Shown here: one piece after another, positions 30,599-39,536 of the stretch
Layout: each line of letters opens with the position of its first letter
Position numbering within the stretch: position 1 is the first letter of the stretch
NCBI GenBank assembly: GCA_021732745.1
Contig: JAKFUK010000001.1
Coordinates: 322,931 to 386,930 of the forward strand
Direction: 5' to 3'
DNA: 64,000 bases
Source of the DNA: Nevskia sp.
GTDB taxonomy: Bacteria; Pseudomonadota; Gammaproteobacteria; Nevskiales; Nevskiaceae
The notes under the pieces: generated by a model
Told to the model about the DNA's origin: nothing
Seen by the model: the letters and a program-made list of their open reading frames with translations, nothing else
Databases searched by the model: none
Translations under genes and position numbers: made by a program

Positions 30599-31653
30599 AC
30601 AAGCTCGACCGCTACATCATCCGCACCGTGCTGGCGCTGACCGCACTGGTCGGCTTGGGTCTGGTCACCATCTACACACTGGTGGTGTTCATTTCCGACA
30701 TCGGCGAGACCGGCAAAGGAACCTATGGCGTGCTTCAGGTGCTGGAGTACAGCCTGCTGCTGATGCCGTCGAACCTGTACATCCTGCTGCCGATCGTCGC
30801 CCTGCTCGGCTCCCTGCTCGGCATCGGCGCGCTGGCGCGATCGAGCGAGCTGACGGCCATGCGCGCTTCCGGCGTGTCGATGCTCCGGATCGGCGGCGCA
30901 ACGCTGGTCGCCGGGGCCTTGCTCGGTGCCTTTGGCTACGTGCTCGGCGACTGGCTGGGCCCGGCAGGCGAAAACCTGGCTACCCGCTTGCGCGACAACG
31001 CACGCGGCGAACACGGCACCCTGGACCGCTCGCTGTGGCTGCGCGATGCCGACAACGTGCTGCGCATCCGGCACCTCGTCGCCGAAGACCACGCCCGCGA
31101 CCTGACCGTGTTCCGCACCGATGCCAGCGGCGGGCTGGCGCAGGTGTCGACGGTCGACGAAGCGCGTTATGTCGATGGCCGCTGGCTGATGACCGGCATC
31201 AAGCGCACCGAACTGCACGGCAGCGAAACCAAGGTGGTGACGCTCGATCAGATCGAGATCAGCGGCTCGATCACCCCGAACGTGCTGAAGCTGTTCATTC
31301 TTGAAGGCGACGTGCTGTCGGTGAGGGGCTTGTACAACCTGGTCGCCTACATGGACGACAACAAGCTCGACGCCACCAAATACCGCATCTGGCTGTGGCG
31401 CAAGCTGGTCGAGCCGCTGACGGTGATGGTGATGATGCTGTTCGCCGTACCCTTCGTGGTCGGCACCCTGCGCGACGCCGGTGCCGGGCAACGCCTGCTG
31501 GCCGGCGTGCTGGTCGGCATCGTGTTCTACGTGCTGAACAAGGTGTCGGTCAGCGTCGGCGACTTGTATCAATGGCCCGCCCCGCTCGCCGCCGGCCTGC
31601 CCACCGCGATGCTCGGCTCGCTGGCCTTGTGGCGGCTGCGCCTGGCCCGTTAA
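30595..31653 (+). CDS. lptG: LPS export ABC transporter permease LptG
   Basis: A 352-residue partner of LptF. MNKLDRYIIRTVLALTALVG at the N-terminus, the MRASGVSM coupling-helix region, a periplasmic jellyroll containing VSTVDEARYVDGRW, and the C-terminal membrane part MMLFAVPFVVGTLRDAGAGQRL are diagnostic. I start at ATG 30595, overlapping the lptF stop. The gene is followed by 200 bases with no gene, then a terminator at 31856-31885. Confidence 0.95.
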   Translation: MNKLDRYIIRTVLALTALVGLGLVTIYTLVVFISDIGETGKGTYGVLQVLEYSLLLMPSNLYILLPIVALLGSLLGIGALARSSELTAMRASGVSMLRIGGATLVAGALLGAFGYVLGDWLGPAGENLATRLRDNARGEHGTLDRSLWLRDADNVLRIRHLVAEDHARDLTVFRTDASGGLAQVSTVDEARYVDGRWLMTGIKRTELHGSETKVVTLDQIEISGSITPNVLKLFILEGDVLSVRGLYNLVAYMDDNKLDATKYRIWLWRKLVEPLTVMVMMLFAVPFVVGTLRDAGAGQRLLAGVLVGIVFYVLNKVSVSVGDLYQWPAPLAAGLPTAMLGSLALWRLRLAR

Positions 31654-31855
31654 TTGGGGTCAGATACAGATTGTTCCTCCTGGATAGCGGACACCGTTCG
31701 TCGCCCGGCTCGATATGACGTATTGACGGTTCGTATGAAGATATTTATCTTTCTCCTACGACGACGCGCTGGAACCCCCACTTCCCTGGTCGTCGTACTG
31801 AATTGCCGGTCGCAGCCCCCGCTGCGCTGGCCGCTGGCTCCGATGAGATGTATTG

Positions 31856-31885
31856 GCCGCCTTCCTGCGAAGGCGGCTTTTTCTT
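31856..31885 (+). terminator. Rho-independent terminator after lptFG
   Basis: Stem GCCGCCTT (31856-31863), loop CCTGCG, stem AAGGCGGC (31870-31877), then TTTTTCTTTT. It lies about 200 bases after lptG and just before the RDD gene stop, so it can end the lptFG transcript. Confidence 0.8.
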
Positions 31886-31896
31886 TTCCGGCGCGA

Positions 31897-32451
31897 TCAC
31901 TTCTTCTTCGGTGCTGCGGGAAACGGATTCAGCGGCATCAATACCACCTCGCCGCCGGCGATCCAGTCCTGCGGCAGACGGCGACGGCCGTCGAGCTGCG
32001 CCGCGATGATCGACAGCAGCACGCTCAGCGCGGCGATGATCGACGCGGTCTGCACCTGCGGTAGCAGGCTTTCCAGCGAAGGGAAGCGATGAATCACCGA
32101 GGCCGCAGCCGGGGTCAGCACCAGCCCCCAGAAGATCAACATGGCCATGCCGCGCACCACGGCGACCGGAATCCGCAGCAGCGCGCCGTCGCTGCGCCGC
32201 ACCTGCAAGCGCCAGGCGCGCATGCCCAGCGTCTGCCCGCCCCGCGTCCAGAACCAGACAAAAAACCCGATGCCCACTGCCAGCAGCAGCCCGCGATTCA
32301 TCGCATTGCCGGGTTTCAGTGTCAGCAGGCTGTTCAGCGGCAGGCAGATCAGCAGCAGGGTGACCATCCACAGGCCGATCAGCAGCAGACCGTCGTAGAT
32401 GGAAGCAGCGAAACGACGCCATAGCGGCGCGGGCAGGATCAGTTCGGGCAT
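31897..32451 (-). CDS. RDD-family inner-membrane protein
   Basis: About 184 residues. The N-terminus APLWRRFAASIYDGLLLIGLW carries the Arg...Asp that define the RDD domain, and GQTLGMRAWRLQVRR is the conserved second block. Four to five membrane segments are visible. The role of RDD proteins is mostly unknown; some act as ion exchangers. I start at ATG 32451 (MPELIL...); the open frame continues upstream through the MITE-like element, but that part is not protein-like. In many gammaproteobacteria an RDD gene lies near lptFG, as here. Confidence 0.85.
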   Translation of the reverse strand: MPELILPAPLWRRFAASIYDGLLLIGLWMVTLLLICLPLNSLLTLKPGNAMNRGLLLAVGIGFFVWFWTRGGQTLGMRAWRLQVRRSDGALLRIPVAVVRGMAMLIFWGLVLTPAAASVIHRFPSLESLLPQVQTASIIAALSVLLSIIAAQLDGRRRLPQDWIAGGEVVLMPLNPFPAAPKKK

Positions 32452-32556
32452 GACGGGCGACGGGCTTGCGCGAAGGCGGATAGGATCGGCAACGCGGCAG
32501 CATGGAACCGCAGAAATTCTCGCCAGCAGCCGATCAGGCGCGGCATTGTATTCCCG

Positions 32557-32824
32557 AGGGTCTGTTGACATTACTTTGATCGGTGCGGCGGAGGTCGTTT
32601 TTGCCCAGTGCAACTCGATCGGAGCGGCCAATGGTTGTTCCATTGGCGCGACGAGCGAGGCAGCAATGGGCAAAAACGATCCCGCCCCGAAGGGTTGCGG
32701 CCAAAAAGTCGCCGGGACTTCGTTGCGAACCTTGGCCGTAGATAGGCTATGGCCTGCGGTTCGCGCCTCGCCCGGCGGCTTTTTGACCTGCAACGCAGCG
32801 ATCAAAGTAATGTCAACAGACCCT
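32557..32824. mobile_element. MITE-like element with 26-bp perfect terminal inverted repeats
   Basis: AGGGTCTGTTGACATTACTT plus six more bases at 32557-32582 is repeated exactly, inverted, at 32799-32824. Inside are nested palindromes: CGTTTTTGCCCA (32596-32607) with TGGGCAAAAACG (32667-32678) around a smaller GCCAATGG hairpin (32627-32647), then AAAAAGTCGCCGGG (32703-32716) with CCCGGCGGCTTTTT (32771-32784) around GCGAACC/GGTTCGC. No transposase is encoded. I see no clear target-site duplication. It sits in the 397-base gap between the RDD gene and the glutathione peroxidase, ending 12 bases before the latter's Shine-Dalgarno. Confidence 0.75.
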
Positions 32825-32848
32825 AGCTTCCACCTTCAGGAGTTCACC

Positions 32849-33451
32849 ATGCGTCATCTGATTGCAGCATCCGCCCTCGCCTTGCTGGCGACCCTGCCGT
32901 TCACCGCAGTGCAAGCGCTGGACTGCGCCGCAAGCCCCCTGAACCACGAGCAGAAGCGCCTGCTCGGCGGCACCGAAAACCTCTGCGAAACCTACGGCGG
33001 CAAGGTCATCCTGGTGGTCAACACCGCCAGCCGCTGCGGCTACACCCCGCAGTTCGAGAGCATCGAAAAGCTCTACAAGACTTACAAGGGCGATGGTCTG
33101 GTGGTGCTCGGCTTCCCTTCCGATCAGTTCCGGCAGGAAGAATCCACTGACGAAAGCATCGCCAAGTTCTGCACCGCCAACTACGGCGTCAGCTTTCCGA
33201 TGTTCAGCAAGTCCCGGGTCGACGGCAGCGATGCCAATCCGTTCTACAAGGATTTGAAGGCCGCCACGAAAAAAGCCCCGGAATGGAACTTCAACAAGTA
33301 CCTGATCGGCCGTGACGGCCAAGTGCTGGCGCACTTCGGCAGCCGGGTGACGCCGGACGATCCGAAACTGCTCGACGCGATCAAGGCCGAGCTGGCGAAG
33401 CCGGCACCGACGGCCGCTGCCGACACTGATCGCGCCGTGGTTTTGCGCTGA
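32849..33451 (+). CDS. Glutathione peroxidase family protein, secreted
   Basis: A 200-residue thiol peroxidase with a signal peptide (cut near VQA-LDC, about residue 22), so it probably acts in the periplasm. The peroxidatic cysteine is in NTASRCGYTPQF, the catalytic glutamine in LGFPSDQF, and the Trp-Asn in EWNFNKYLI. A further cysteine in AKFCTANYGVSFPMF is the resolving cysteine of thioredoxin-type enzymes. The usual FGxQEPG block is altered to FRQEEST. TCAGGAG (32836-32842) precedes the ATG at a good distance. It reduces hydroperoxides; the physiological thiol donor is not visible here. Confidence 0.9.
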   Translation: MRHLIAASALALLATLPFTAVQALDCAASPLNHEQKRLLGGTENLCETYGGKVILVVNTASRCGYTPQFESIEKLYKTYKGDGLVVLGFPSDQFRQEESTDESIAKFCTANYGVSFPMFSKSRVDGSDANPFYKDLKAATKKAPEWNFNKYLIGRDGQVLAHFGSRVTPDDPKLLDAIKAELAKPAPTAAADTDRAVVLR

Positions 33452-33565
33452 CCCAAGCGGAATATCCTTAGCTCATTTCCGGGCAGTGGTCGGCAGATCG
33501 TTGTTGCGACAAGGGCGCATCCCTAAACTCCGCGTCCTTGGAAGCACAGGCCTGAAGACGTAAGG

Positions 33566-34267
33566 ATGACCAGCATGTACGAAGGACAGGAACCCGCGCA
33601 GGGACCGACCGAGGCCGAAGTGGCTGCGCTCAACGCGCGTTACGCGCCGCTCGGCTTCGAGGCGCGCCTGAAGCTGCTGTACGAGGAATTCCCGGTTGAC
33701 AAGGTGCTGGTCACCTCGTCGTTCGCGGCCACTTCCGCGTACTTCCTGCACATCATTTCGACGATCAACCCCGCGCAGCCCATTCACTTCATCGACACCG
33801 GTTTCCATTTCCCGGAAACCGTGGCCTATCGGCAGTACATGATCGACCTGTTCAAGCTGACCGTCGTCGACGTGCGCGCCGAAGACTGGAAGCACGCGCA
33901 CACGGTCAACGACAAGACCTACGAGTCAGACCCGGATTTCTGCTGCTCGATCAACAAGGTAGAGCCGCTGGAGCTGATCAAGCCGAACTACCGGGTGTGG
34001 ATGTCGAGCCTGATGCGCTGGCAGACCGACCATCGCGCCGGCCTGCCGGTGTTCGAGCTGCGCCGGGGCGTGATGAAGTTCAACCCGATGATCGACGTCA
34101 CCCGCGAAGAGCGCGACGCCTACATCCGCGATCACCAGCTGCCGTTCCACCCGATGGTGGCGCGCGGTTATTCCTCGATCGGCTGCACCCACTGCACCGT
34201 GGCCGGCGACGGCCGCAGCGGCCGCTGGCTGGGCAAGCCGAAGACCGAGTGCGGCCTGCATCTGTGA
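33566..34267 (+). CDS. cysH: Assimilatory adenylylsulfate (APS) reductase, CysH family
   Basis: A 233-residue enzyme that reduces activated sulfate to sulfite for cysteine synthesis. The adenylyl-binding region is TSSFAATSAYF. A CC pair (C126-C127 in DPDFCCSIN) and CxxC (C207, C210 in IGCTHCTV) form the [4Fe-4S] site that marks the APS-reducing type rather than the PAPS type. The catalytic C-terminal KTECGLH cysteine (C229) is present. It overlaps the next gene by four bases. No cysNDC genes are in the window. Confidence 0.93.
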   Translation: MTSMYEGQEPAQGPTEAEVAALNARYAPLGFEARLKLLYEEFPVDKVLVTSSFAATSAYFLHIISTINPAQPIHFIDTGFHFPETVAYRQYMIDLFKLTVVDVRAEDWKHAHTVNDKTYESDPDFCCSINKVEPLELIKPNYRVWMSSLMRWQTDHRAGLPVFELRRGVMKFNPMIDVTREERDAYIRDHQLPFHPMVARGYSSIGCTHCTVAGDGRSGRWLGKPKTECGLHL

Positions 34268-34626
34268 GTCATCTGCTGATGATCAGCGCGCTGCCGATTC
34301 CGGCGGACGACGCCGAAGTCTGGGGTGATTTCGACACCCGTGCCGACGCTTTCGAGCAGCACGGCAAGGCGCCGCTGGCCGCACTTTCCGAACTGATCGA
34401 ACGGCTGACCACGCGCTTTCCCTGCATCAGCGAACTCCGCGAAGACCAGCTGGAGAACGCGGTCTGGGCCGATGGCCCGCTGGTCGACGGGCTGATGCAC
34501 GACGTTGCCGTGCTGACCATCGTGCCGTCGCGGGTCGCGGCCGCGCTGCCGGTGATCCGTGAAGTCGCGAAAGTGCTGAATCTGGCCGTCTACGATCCGC
34601 AAGCCGAGCAGGTTTGGCGGCCCTGA
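34264..34626 (+). CDS. Small protein of unknown function coupled to cysH
   Basis: A 120-residue cytosolic-looking protein I do not recognise. It begins with a GTG that overlaps the cysH stop (GTGA), or alternatively an ATG at 34279. The sequence has short acidic and hydrophobic stretches (ALPIPADDAEVWGDFD, MHDVAVLTIVP) and no signal peptide, membrane segment or metal motif. It ends with AEQVWRP. The coupling suggests a role tied to sulfur assimilation or simply co-expression; the sequence shows no more. Confidence 0.6.
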   Translation: MSHLLMISALPIPADDAEVWGDFDTRADAFEQHGKAPLAALSELIERLTTRFPCISELREDQLENAVWADGPLVDGLMHDVAVLTIVPSRVAAALPVIREVAKVLNLAVYDPQAEQVWRP

Positions 34627-34638
34627 CGGCTGGCAAAT

Positions 34639-34710
34639 CGTAGGGCGGCAATCCCTTGCCGCCGATCCCGCTGATCGAGATGCGCGGCGGCAAAGGATTG
34701 CCGCCCTACG
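34639..34710. repeat. Inverted repeat (GTAGGGCGGCAATCC palindrome)
   Basis: CGTAGGGCGGCAATCCCTTG(CCGCC) at 34639-34663 pairs with its inverse at 34686-34710 with one mismatch and a 22-base loop. It lies just before the acyltransferase promoter region. A palindrome with the same CGTAGGGCGG/CCGCCCTACG ends is embedded in prmC at 45379-45437. Confidence 0.85.
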
Positions 34711-34775
34711 GCCGTCTGGTTTTTTCGGTCGTTGACCCCGGGACTGCCCTCGCAAAGCGTCCCGGACCGCCGACT

Positions 34776-34781
34776 TATAAT
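34776..34781 (+). promoter_or_regulatory. Putative -10 element (TATAAT) before the PlsC gene
   Basis: A perfect TATAAT ends 25 bases before the chosen ATG at 34807. This argues against the in-frame ATG at 34780, which overlaps it. No clear -35 at 17 bases. Confidence 0.45.
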
Positions 34782-34806
34782 GCCGGCCTTCCCGACTGCC
34801 CCTCGC

Positions 34807-35559
34807 ATGCTCCCCACCCTCTTCCGCAAGCTGCACGGCATCTACGCGGCTGCGGTGTTCGTGGTCGTGGTGCTGCTGATCCATTGCCCGCTGCTGATCG
34901 TGCTGCCCACGCTTCCGGCGCGCCGCGCGGTCGGCCGCTTCGGGGTGCGCCTGTGGATGCTGCTGAGCTTCATGCCGTTCCGGGTGCGCGGCCTCGAACA
35001 TCTGCCGGACGGCCCCTGCATCGTCATCTGCAACCATGCCAGCTATCTCGACGGCATCCTGCTGACCGCTGCACTGCCTTCGCGATTCACTTTCCTGGTT
35101 CAGAGCCGCGCAGCCGAATGGCCGTACGTCGGCCTCGTCATCAAACGCATGGGCGTGCAGTTCGTCAACCGCTGGTCGGCGCGCGAGGCGGCGGTGGCCA
35201 CTCGCGCCCTGATCGACGGCCTGAAGGCCGGTGAGTCCTACGCGATCTTCCCCGAAGGCACCTTCCGCGCCCCGCCCGTGCTGCTGCCGTTCCAGTCCGG
35301 CGCCTTCCTGATCGCCGCCCGCGCCGGGGTGCCGGTGGTGCCAGCGGTGCTGCGCGGCTCGCGCCGACTATTGGGCGAAGGCCGCCGGCTATTCACCTGG
35401 TCGGCGATCGAGATCGAATGCTTCGCGCCTCTGCGCGCCAGTGCTGACAGCCGCGCCGCCGCCGACACGCTGTCGGTCACCGCCCGCGCGGTGATGCTGG
35501 CGCACTGCGGCGATGTCGACGGCAGCTTCCTGCCGCCGCCGGTCAAGGTGGAAAGCTGA
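34807..35559 (+). CDS. 1-acyl-sn-glycerol-3-phosphate acyltransferase, PlsC family
   Basis: A 250-residue membrane-associated acyltransferase of phospholipid synthesis or lipid remodelling. A hydrophobic segment spans residues 10-32. Motif I is NHASYLDG (the HX4D catalytic dyad) and motif III FPEGTFR. The region between them (RAAEWPYVGLVIKRMGVQFV) fits the family. I start at 34807 because the upstream ATG lies inside a TATAAT. The stop overlaps the zapE start (TGATG), so the pair is one operon. Which acyl donor it uses cannot be told. Confidence 0.88.
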   Translation: MLPTLFRKLHGIYAAAVFVVVVLLIHCPLLIVLPTLPARRAVGRFGVRLWMLLSFMPFRVRGLEHLPDGPCIVICNHASYLDGILLTAALPSRFTFLVQSRAAEWPYVGLVIKRMGVQFVNRWSAREAAVATRALIDGLKAGESYAIFPEGTFRAPPVLLPFQSGAFLIAARAGVPVVPAVLRGSRRLLGEGRRLFTWSAIEIECFAPLRASADSRAAADTLSVTARAVMLAHCGDVDGSFLPPPVKVES

Positions 35560-36692
35560 TGGCGCTGTTTTCGTCCGATCGCGAAACCAAGGCCCGGATC
35601 GTCACCGAGCTCGCGCCGCCGCCGCGCCAGCGCTATGAAACCGAGCTGAAACGCAAGGGTTTCGTCGCCGATGCCGCGCAATCCGATGCAGTGGATGCGC
35701 TGCAAGCGGTCTACGACGCGCTGATCGAAAACCCGCCGCGCAGGCGTTTCGGATCGAGCCGCCTGAGCTGGAGCCGGGTCGACGGCCTGTATCTCTGGGG
35801 CGGTGTGGGGCGCGGCAAGACCTGGCTGATGGACGCCTTCTACGACGCCCTGCCGTTCAGCCGCAAGACCCGCACCCATTTCCACCGCTTCCTGCTCGAC
35901 GTCCACGCGCGCCGCAACCGCTATCCGGACGCCGCCGACCCGCTGCAAAAGGTCGCCGACGAGATCGCCGAAAGCACCCGCGTGCTGTGCTTCGACGAAT
36001 TCTTCGTCGCCGACATCGCCGACGCGATGATCCTGGGCCGTCTGTTCGAAGCCCTGTTCAAGCGCAACGTCACCCTGATCGCGACAAGCAACGTGCCGCC
36101 GGACGGCCTCTACAAGGACGGCCTGCAACGGCAGAACTTCCTGCCGGCGATCGACACCCTGAAGCGTCACGTCAACGTGCTGAACGTCGATGGCGGCACC
36201 GATTACCGCCTGCGCCAGTTGAAGGACGCCCGGCTCTACCTGCATCCCTGTGACGACGCAGCACTCGCCGAACTCGCCCGCCATTTCGACGCGCTGGCCC
36301 CGCATGGCGAGCACGCGCCGGGGGATTTCCTGCTCAACGACCGCCGCCTGCACGCGGAGCGGATCGCCGAAGGCGCGATCTGGTTCGATTTCGAGACCCT
36401 CTGCGAAGGCCCGCGCTCGGCCGCCGACTACATCGAACTCGGCCGCCTGCATCACACCGTGGTGCTCACCGGCGTGCCCAGGCTCGACAGCGGCCGTGAC
36501 GACGCCACCCGCCGCTTCATGACCCTGGTCGACGAGTTCTACGATCGCGGCGTCAAGCTGCTGATCGGCGCGGCCGCCTCGCCGCTCGATCTCTACAGCG
36601 GCTCGAAACTCAAGTTCGAGTTCGGCCGCACCCAGTCCCGCCTGCAGGAAATGCAGTCCGAGGAATACCTGGCCAGCGCCCATCGCGGCTGA
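35559..36692 (+). CDS. zapE: Cell-division ATPase ZapE (AFG1-like)
   Basis: A 377-residue AFG1-family P-loop ATPase that in E. coli localises to the constricting septum and destabilises FtsZ polymers. Walker A is WGGVGRGKTWLMD (about residues 81-93), Walker B is VLCFDEFFVADIAD, and sensor-like TLIATSNVPPDGLYKDGLQR follows. The C-terminal ATRRFMTLVDEFYDRGVKLL is typical. It starts on the last base of the plsC stop. Confidence 0.93.
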   Translation: MALFSSDRETKARIVTELAPPPRQRYETELKRKGFVADAAQSDAVDALQAVYDALIENPPRRRFGSSRLSWSRVDGLYLWGGVGRGKTWLMDAFYDALPFSRKTRTHFHRFLLDVHARRNRYPDAADPLQKVADEIAESTRVLCFDEFFVADIADAMILGRLFEALFKRNVTLIATSNVPPDGLYKDGLQRQNFLPAIDTLKRHVNVLNVDGGTDYRLRQLKDARLYLHPCDDAALAELARHFDALAPHGEHAPGDFLLNDRRLHAERIAEGAIWFDFETLCEGPRSAADYIELGRLHHTVVLTGVPRLDSGRDDATRRFMTLVDEFYDRGVKLLIGAAASPLDLYSGSKLKFEFGRTQSRLQEMQSEEYLASAHRG

Positions 36693-36707
36693 ACGCGCCA
36701 CCCGCCA

Positions 36708-36794
36708 GTAGGGTGGGCAGGCTTCATCTGCCCACCGATTCGCCACCGTCCAGGTGCAGCGCCCGCGTGGGCAGATACAGCCTGCCCACCCTAC
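36708..36794. repeat. Palindromic intergenic repeat, family A copy 2 (inverted)
   Basis: Begins GTAGGGTGGGCAGGCTTCAT and ends CAGCCTGCCCACCCTAC, so the ends pair. Its reverse complement carries the same GAATCGGTGGGCA core as the copies at 2949 and 40823. Confidence 0.82.
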
Positions 36795-36801
36795 GGGGCT
36801 G

Positions 36802-36877
36802 TTGTGGGTCGGGCTTCAGCCCGACGGCGCATCCGCCGACTGACAGCCGCGCCGTCGCCCTGAAGGGCGACCCACAA
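36802..36877. repeat. Inverted repeat (TTGTGGGTCGGGCTTCAG palindrome)
   Basis: TTGTGGGTCGGGCTTCAGCC... (36802-36830) pairs with ...GGCGACCCACAA (36849-36877) with a few mismatches. It sits between convergent zapE and the DUF2069 gene, directly next to family A copy 2, and may help end both transcripts. Confidence 0.8.
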
Positions 36878-36881
36878 GGGC

Positions 36882-37921
<1,040 letters not shown>

Positions 37922-37934
37922 CTAGTCTGCCGCC

Positions 37935-39527
37935 ATGCCCCTTTTCCCCCTCCGCAGCCCTCGGCTGCTGGCCGTGATGCTGCTGGTCGGCGTTGGCTCG
38001 ACGGCCTGCCAGAACCTGCCCAATACCGTTGCGGAAACGCCGCAGCAGCCGGTGGAAGCGGTGGCTCCGGAAGCGGTGATTCCGCCGCCGGTTCCTGCGC
38101 CCGAGGTGAAGCCCAAGCTGAAGAAAGTCGCGCCCAAGCCGAAACCGCCGGCTGCCGAAGCAGTAGCAGCGGGCGGCGTTGTGTCGGCCAAGCCCAAGGC
38201 GAAGCCGCCAGAAACATCGCCGCCCGTTGCTGGCAGCGACCCGGCAGCAGCCAAGCCGCGCTCCAGGCTGCCGACGGTTTCGGTGCTGATCTCGCGCAAT
38301 CCGGGGGTGGATCCGGTGGTGCTGTCGGAATCGGAAGCGGCGCGCTTTTCGGCTGAGGAAAACGCCTCGGCGATCGGCAGGCCTGCCACCGGAGCCAAGC
38401 CTGCGACTCCGAAGCCGCGATCGAAGCCGTCGACGGTCAAGCCGAAAGCCGTTGAAATTGCAGGAAATATTCCACCTAAACCAGCCGATGGCGGAGCCGA
38501 AAAGCCGCCGGAGAAGTCGGCTGCGAAAGCGCCGGAAGCGCCGCCTCCGGTCGCGATTACCCCGTCGAGCAGCGAAAAGCCCGGCGATGCCGTCGCTCCC
38601 CGGCCCGCTGCAAAGTCAGAACCGATCGCGGCTGTAGCGGCCGCAAATCCGGTTGCCGACAAGACCAACGCCGCGCCCGACACCTCGAAGCCGGCACCCG
38701 TGCCAGCGCCAGCCGTCGAACCCGCCAAGCCGGCCGCTGTCGATGTTGCGGCGACGAAACCTGCCGAAGCGGAGCAGAAACCGAAGCTGGCGGCTGCAGA
38801 AGCACCGCCAGCCACAACGATTCCGGCAGCGAAAACCGATCCGCCGCCACCGATCGCGGCTGTCGAGCCGGCCGTCACCGCGCCCAAGCCGCCGCCGAAA
38901 CCCGTTGCGAAGGCACCGGTGCGACGTCCGCAGCCGCCCGCCGATCCGCTGGCGACACCGGCGATTTCCGAGTCCGAACGTCTGGCGCTGGCCGCCATTC
39001 CGCTGCCGAAACTGCCGACCCTGGTCAGCCGCGAGCCGCCAGCCGCAGCGGCGGCACCGGCGCCGATTCCCGCAGCAATCCCTGCGCCGCCGATCGCCGC
39101 CACGCCCGACGACGCGCAGATCCTGCTGCGCCGGGCCAGCGAGCGCACCGGTCTTGGCGACGTCGAACTGGCGCGGATCGCGGCTGCCGAGCAGAAACTC
39201 GTCAATGGCGAGCGCGAAGCGGCGATCGAAACGCTGGCGCTGCTCAATGCCGATCTCGACCGCTCGGTGCGCATCTATGTGGTGGTCAGCGGCGAAAACC
39301 TGCGGGCGATTGCCGCACGTCCGGAAAACTACGGCAATGCCGCGCTCTGGCCGCTGATCTGGCGCGCCAACCTCGAAGCGTTGCCGGAACCCTGGGCTGT
39401 GCAGCGCGAACAGAAGCTGATCGTGCCCAGCTTCCCACCGCTGACCGATGTCGCAGCCGCCCTGCAATACGCCCAGAGCCACCAGCAGGACGTGGTGCGT
39501 CCCGAAGCCCGTGCGGAAGCGCCTTGA
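37935..39527 (+). CDS. Pro/Ala/Lys-rich lipoprotein with C-terminal LysM-like/FimV-like domain
   Basis: A 530-residue protein. The lipobox VGSTAC is at residues 21-26, giving a lipid anchor. Residues about 35-395 are a long low-complexity stretch dominated by Pro, Ala, Lys and Glu, likely extended across the periplasm. The folded end contains a helical pair (LLRRASERTGLGDVELARIAAAEQ) and a segment IYVVVSGENLRAIAARPENYG followed by ALWPLIWRANLE, which has the V-x-x-G-(E/D)-x-L-x-x-I-A layout of a LysM peptidoglycan-binding motif. Residue Asn of the follow-on NR motif is replaced. A cell-wall role is inference; no neighbour is clearly linked. The adjacent convergent gene is a lytic transglycosylase. 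Confidence 0.72.
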   Translation: MPLFPLRSPRLLAVMLLVGVGSTACQNLPNTVAETPQQPVEAVAPEAVIPPPVPAPEVKPKLKKVAPKPKPPAAEAVAAGGVVSAKPKAKPPETSPPVAGSDPAAAKPRSRLPTVSVLISRNPGVDPVVLSESEAARFSAEENASAIGRPATGAKPATPKPRSKPSTVKPKAVEIAGNIPPKPADGGAEKPPEKSAAKAPEAPPPVAITPSSSEKPGDAVAPRPAAKSEPIAAVAAANPVADKTNAAPDTSKPAPVPAPAVEPAKPAAVDVAATKPAEAEQKPKLAAAEAPPATTIPAAKTDPPPPIAAVEPAVTAPKPPPKPVAKAPVRRPQPPADPLATPAISESERLALAAIPLPKLPTLVSREPPAAAAAPAPIPAAIPAPPIAATPDDAQILLRRASERTGLGDVELARIAAAEQKLVNGEREAAIETLALLNADLDRSVRIYVVVSGENLRAIAARPENYGNAALWPLIWRANLEALPEPWAVQREQKLIVPSFPPLTDVAAALQYAQSHQQDVVRPEARAEAP

Positions 39528-39536
39528 AGCGACGCA

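Noticed and set aside
32452-32848. Open frame running from 32399 through the MITE-like element into the glutathione peroxidase
   Set aside because: The upstream part translates the palindromic element and is not protein-like; the SD and signal peptide mark the start at 32849.
37922-39274. 450-residue Gly/Ala-rich open frame antisense to the lipoprotein
   Set aside because: It mirrors the Pro/Ala/Lys codons of the real gene; the plus-strand frame has a signal peptide, lipobox and a folded C-terminus.
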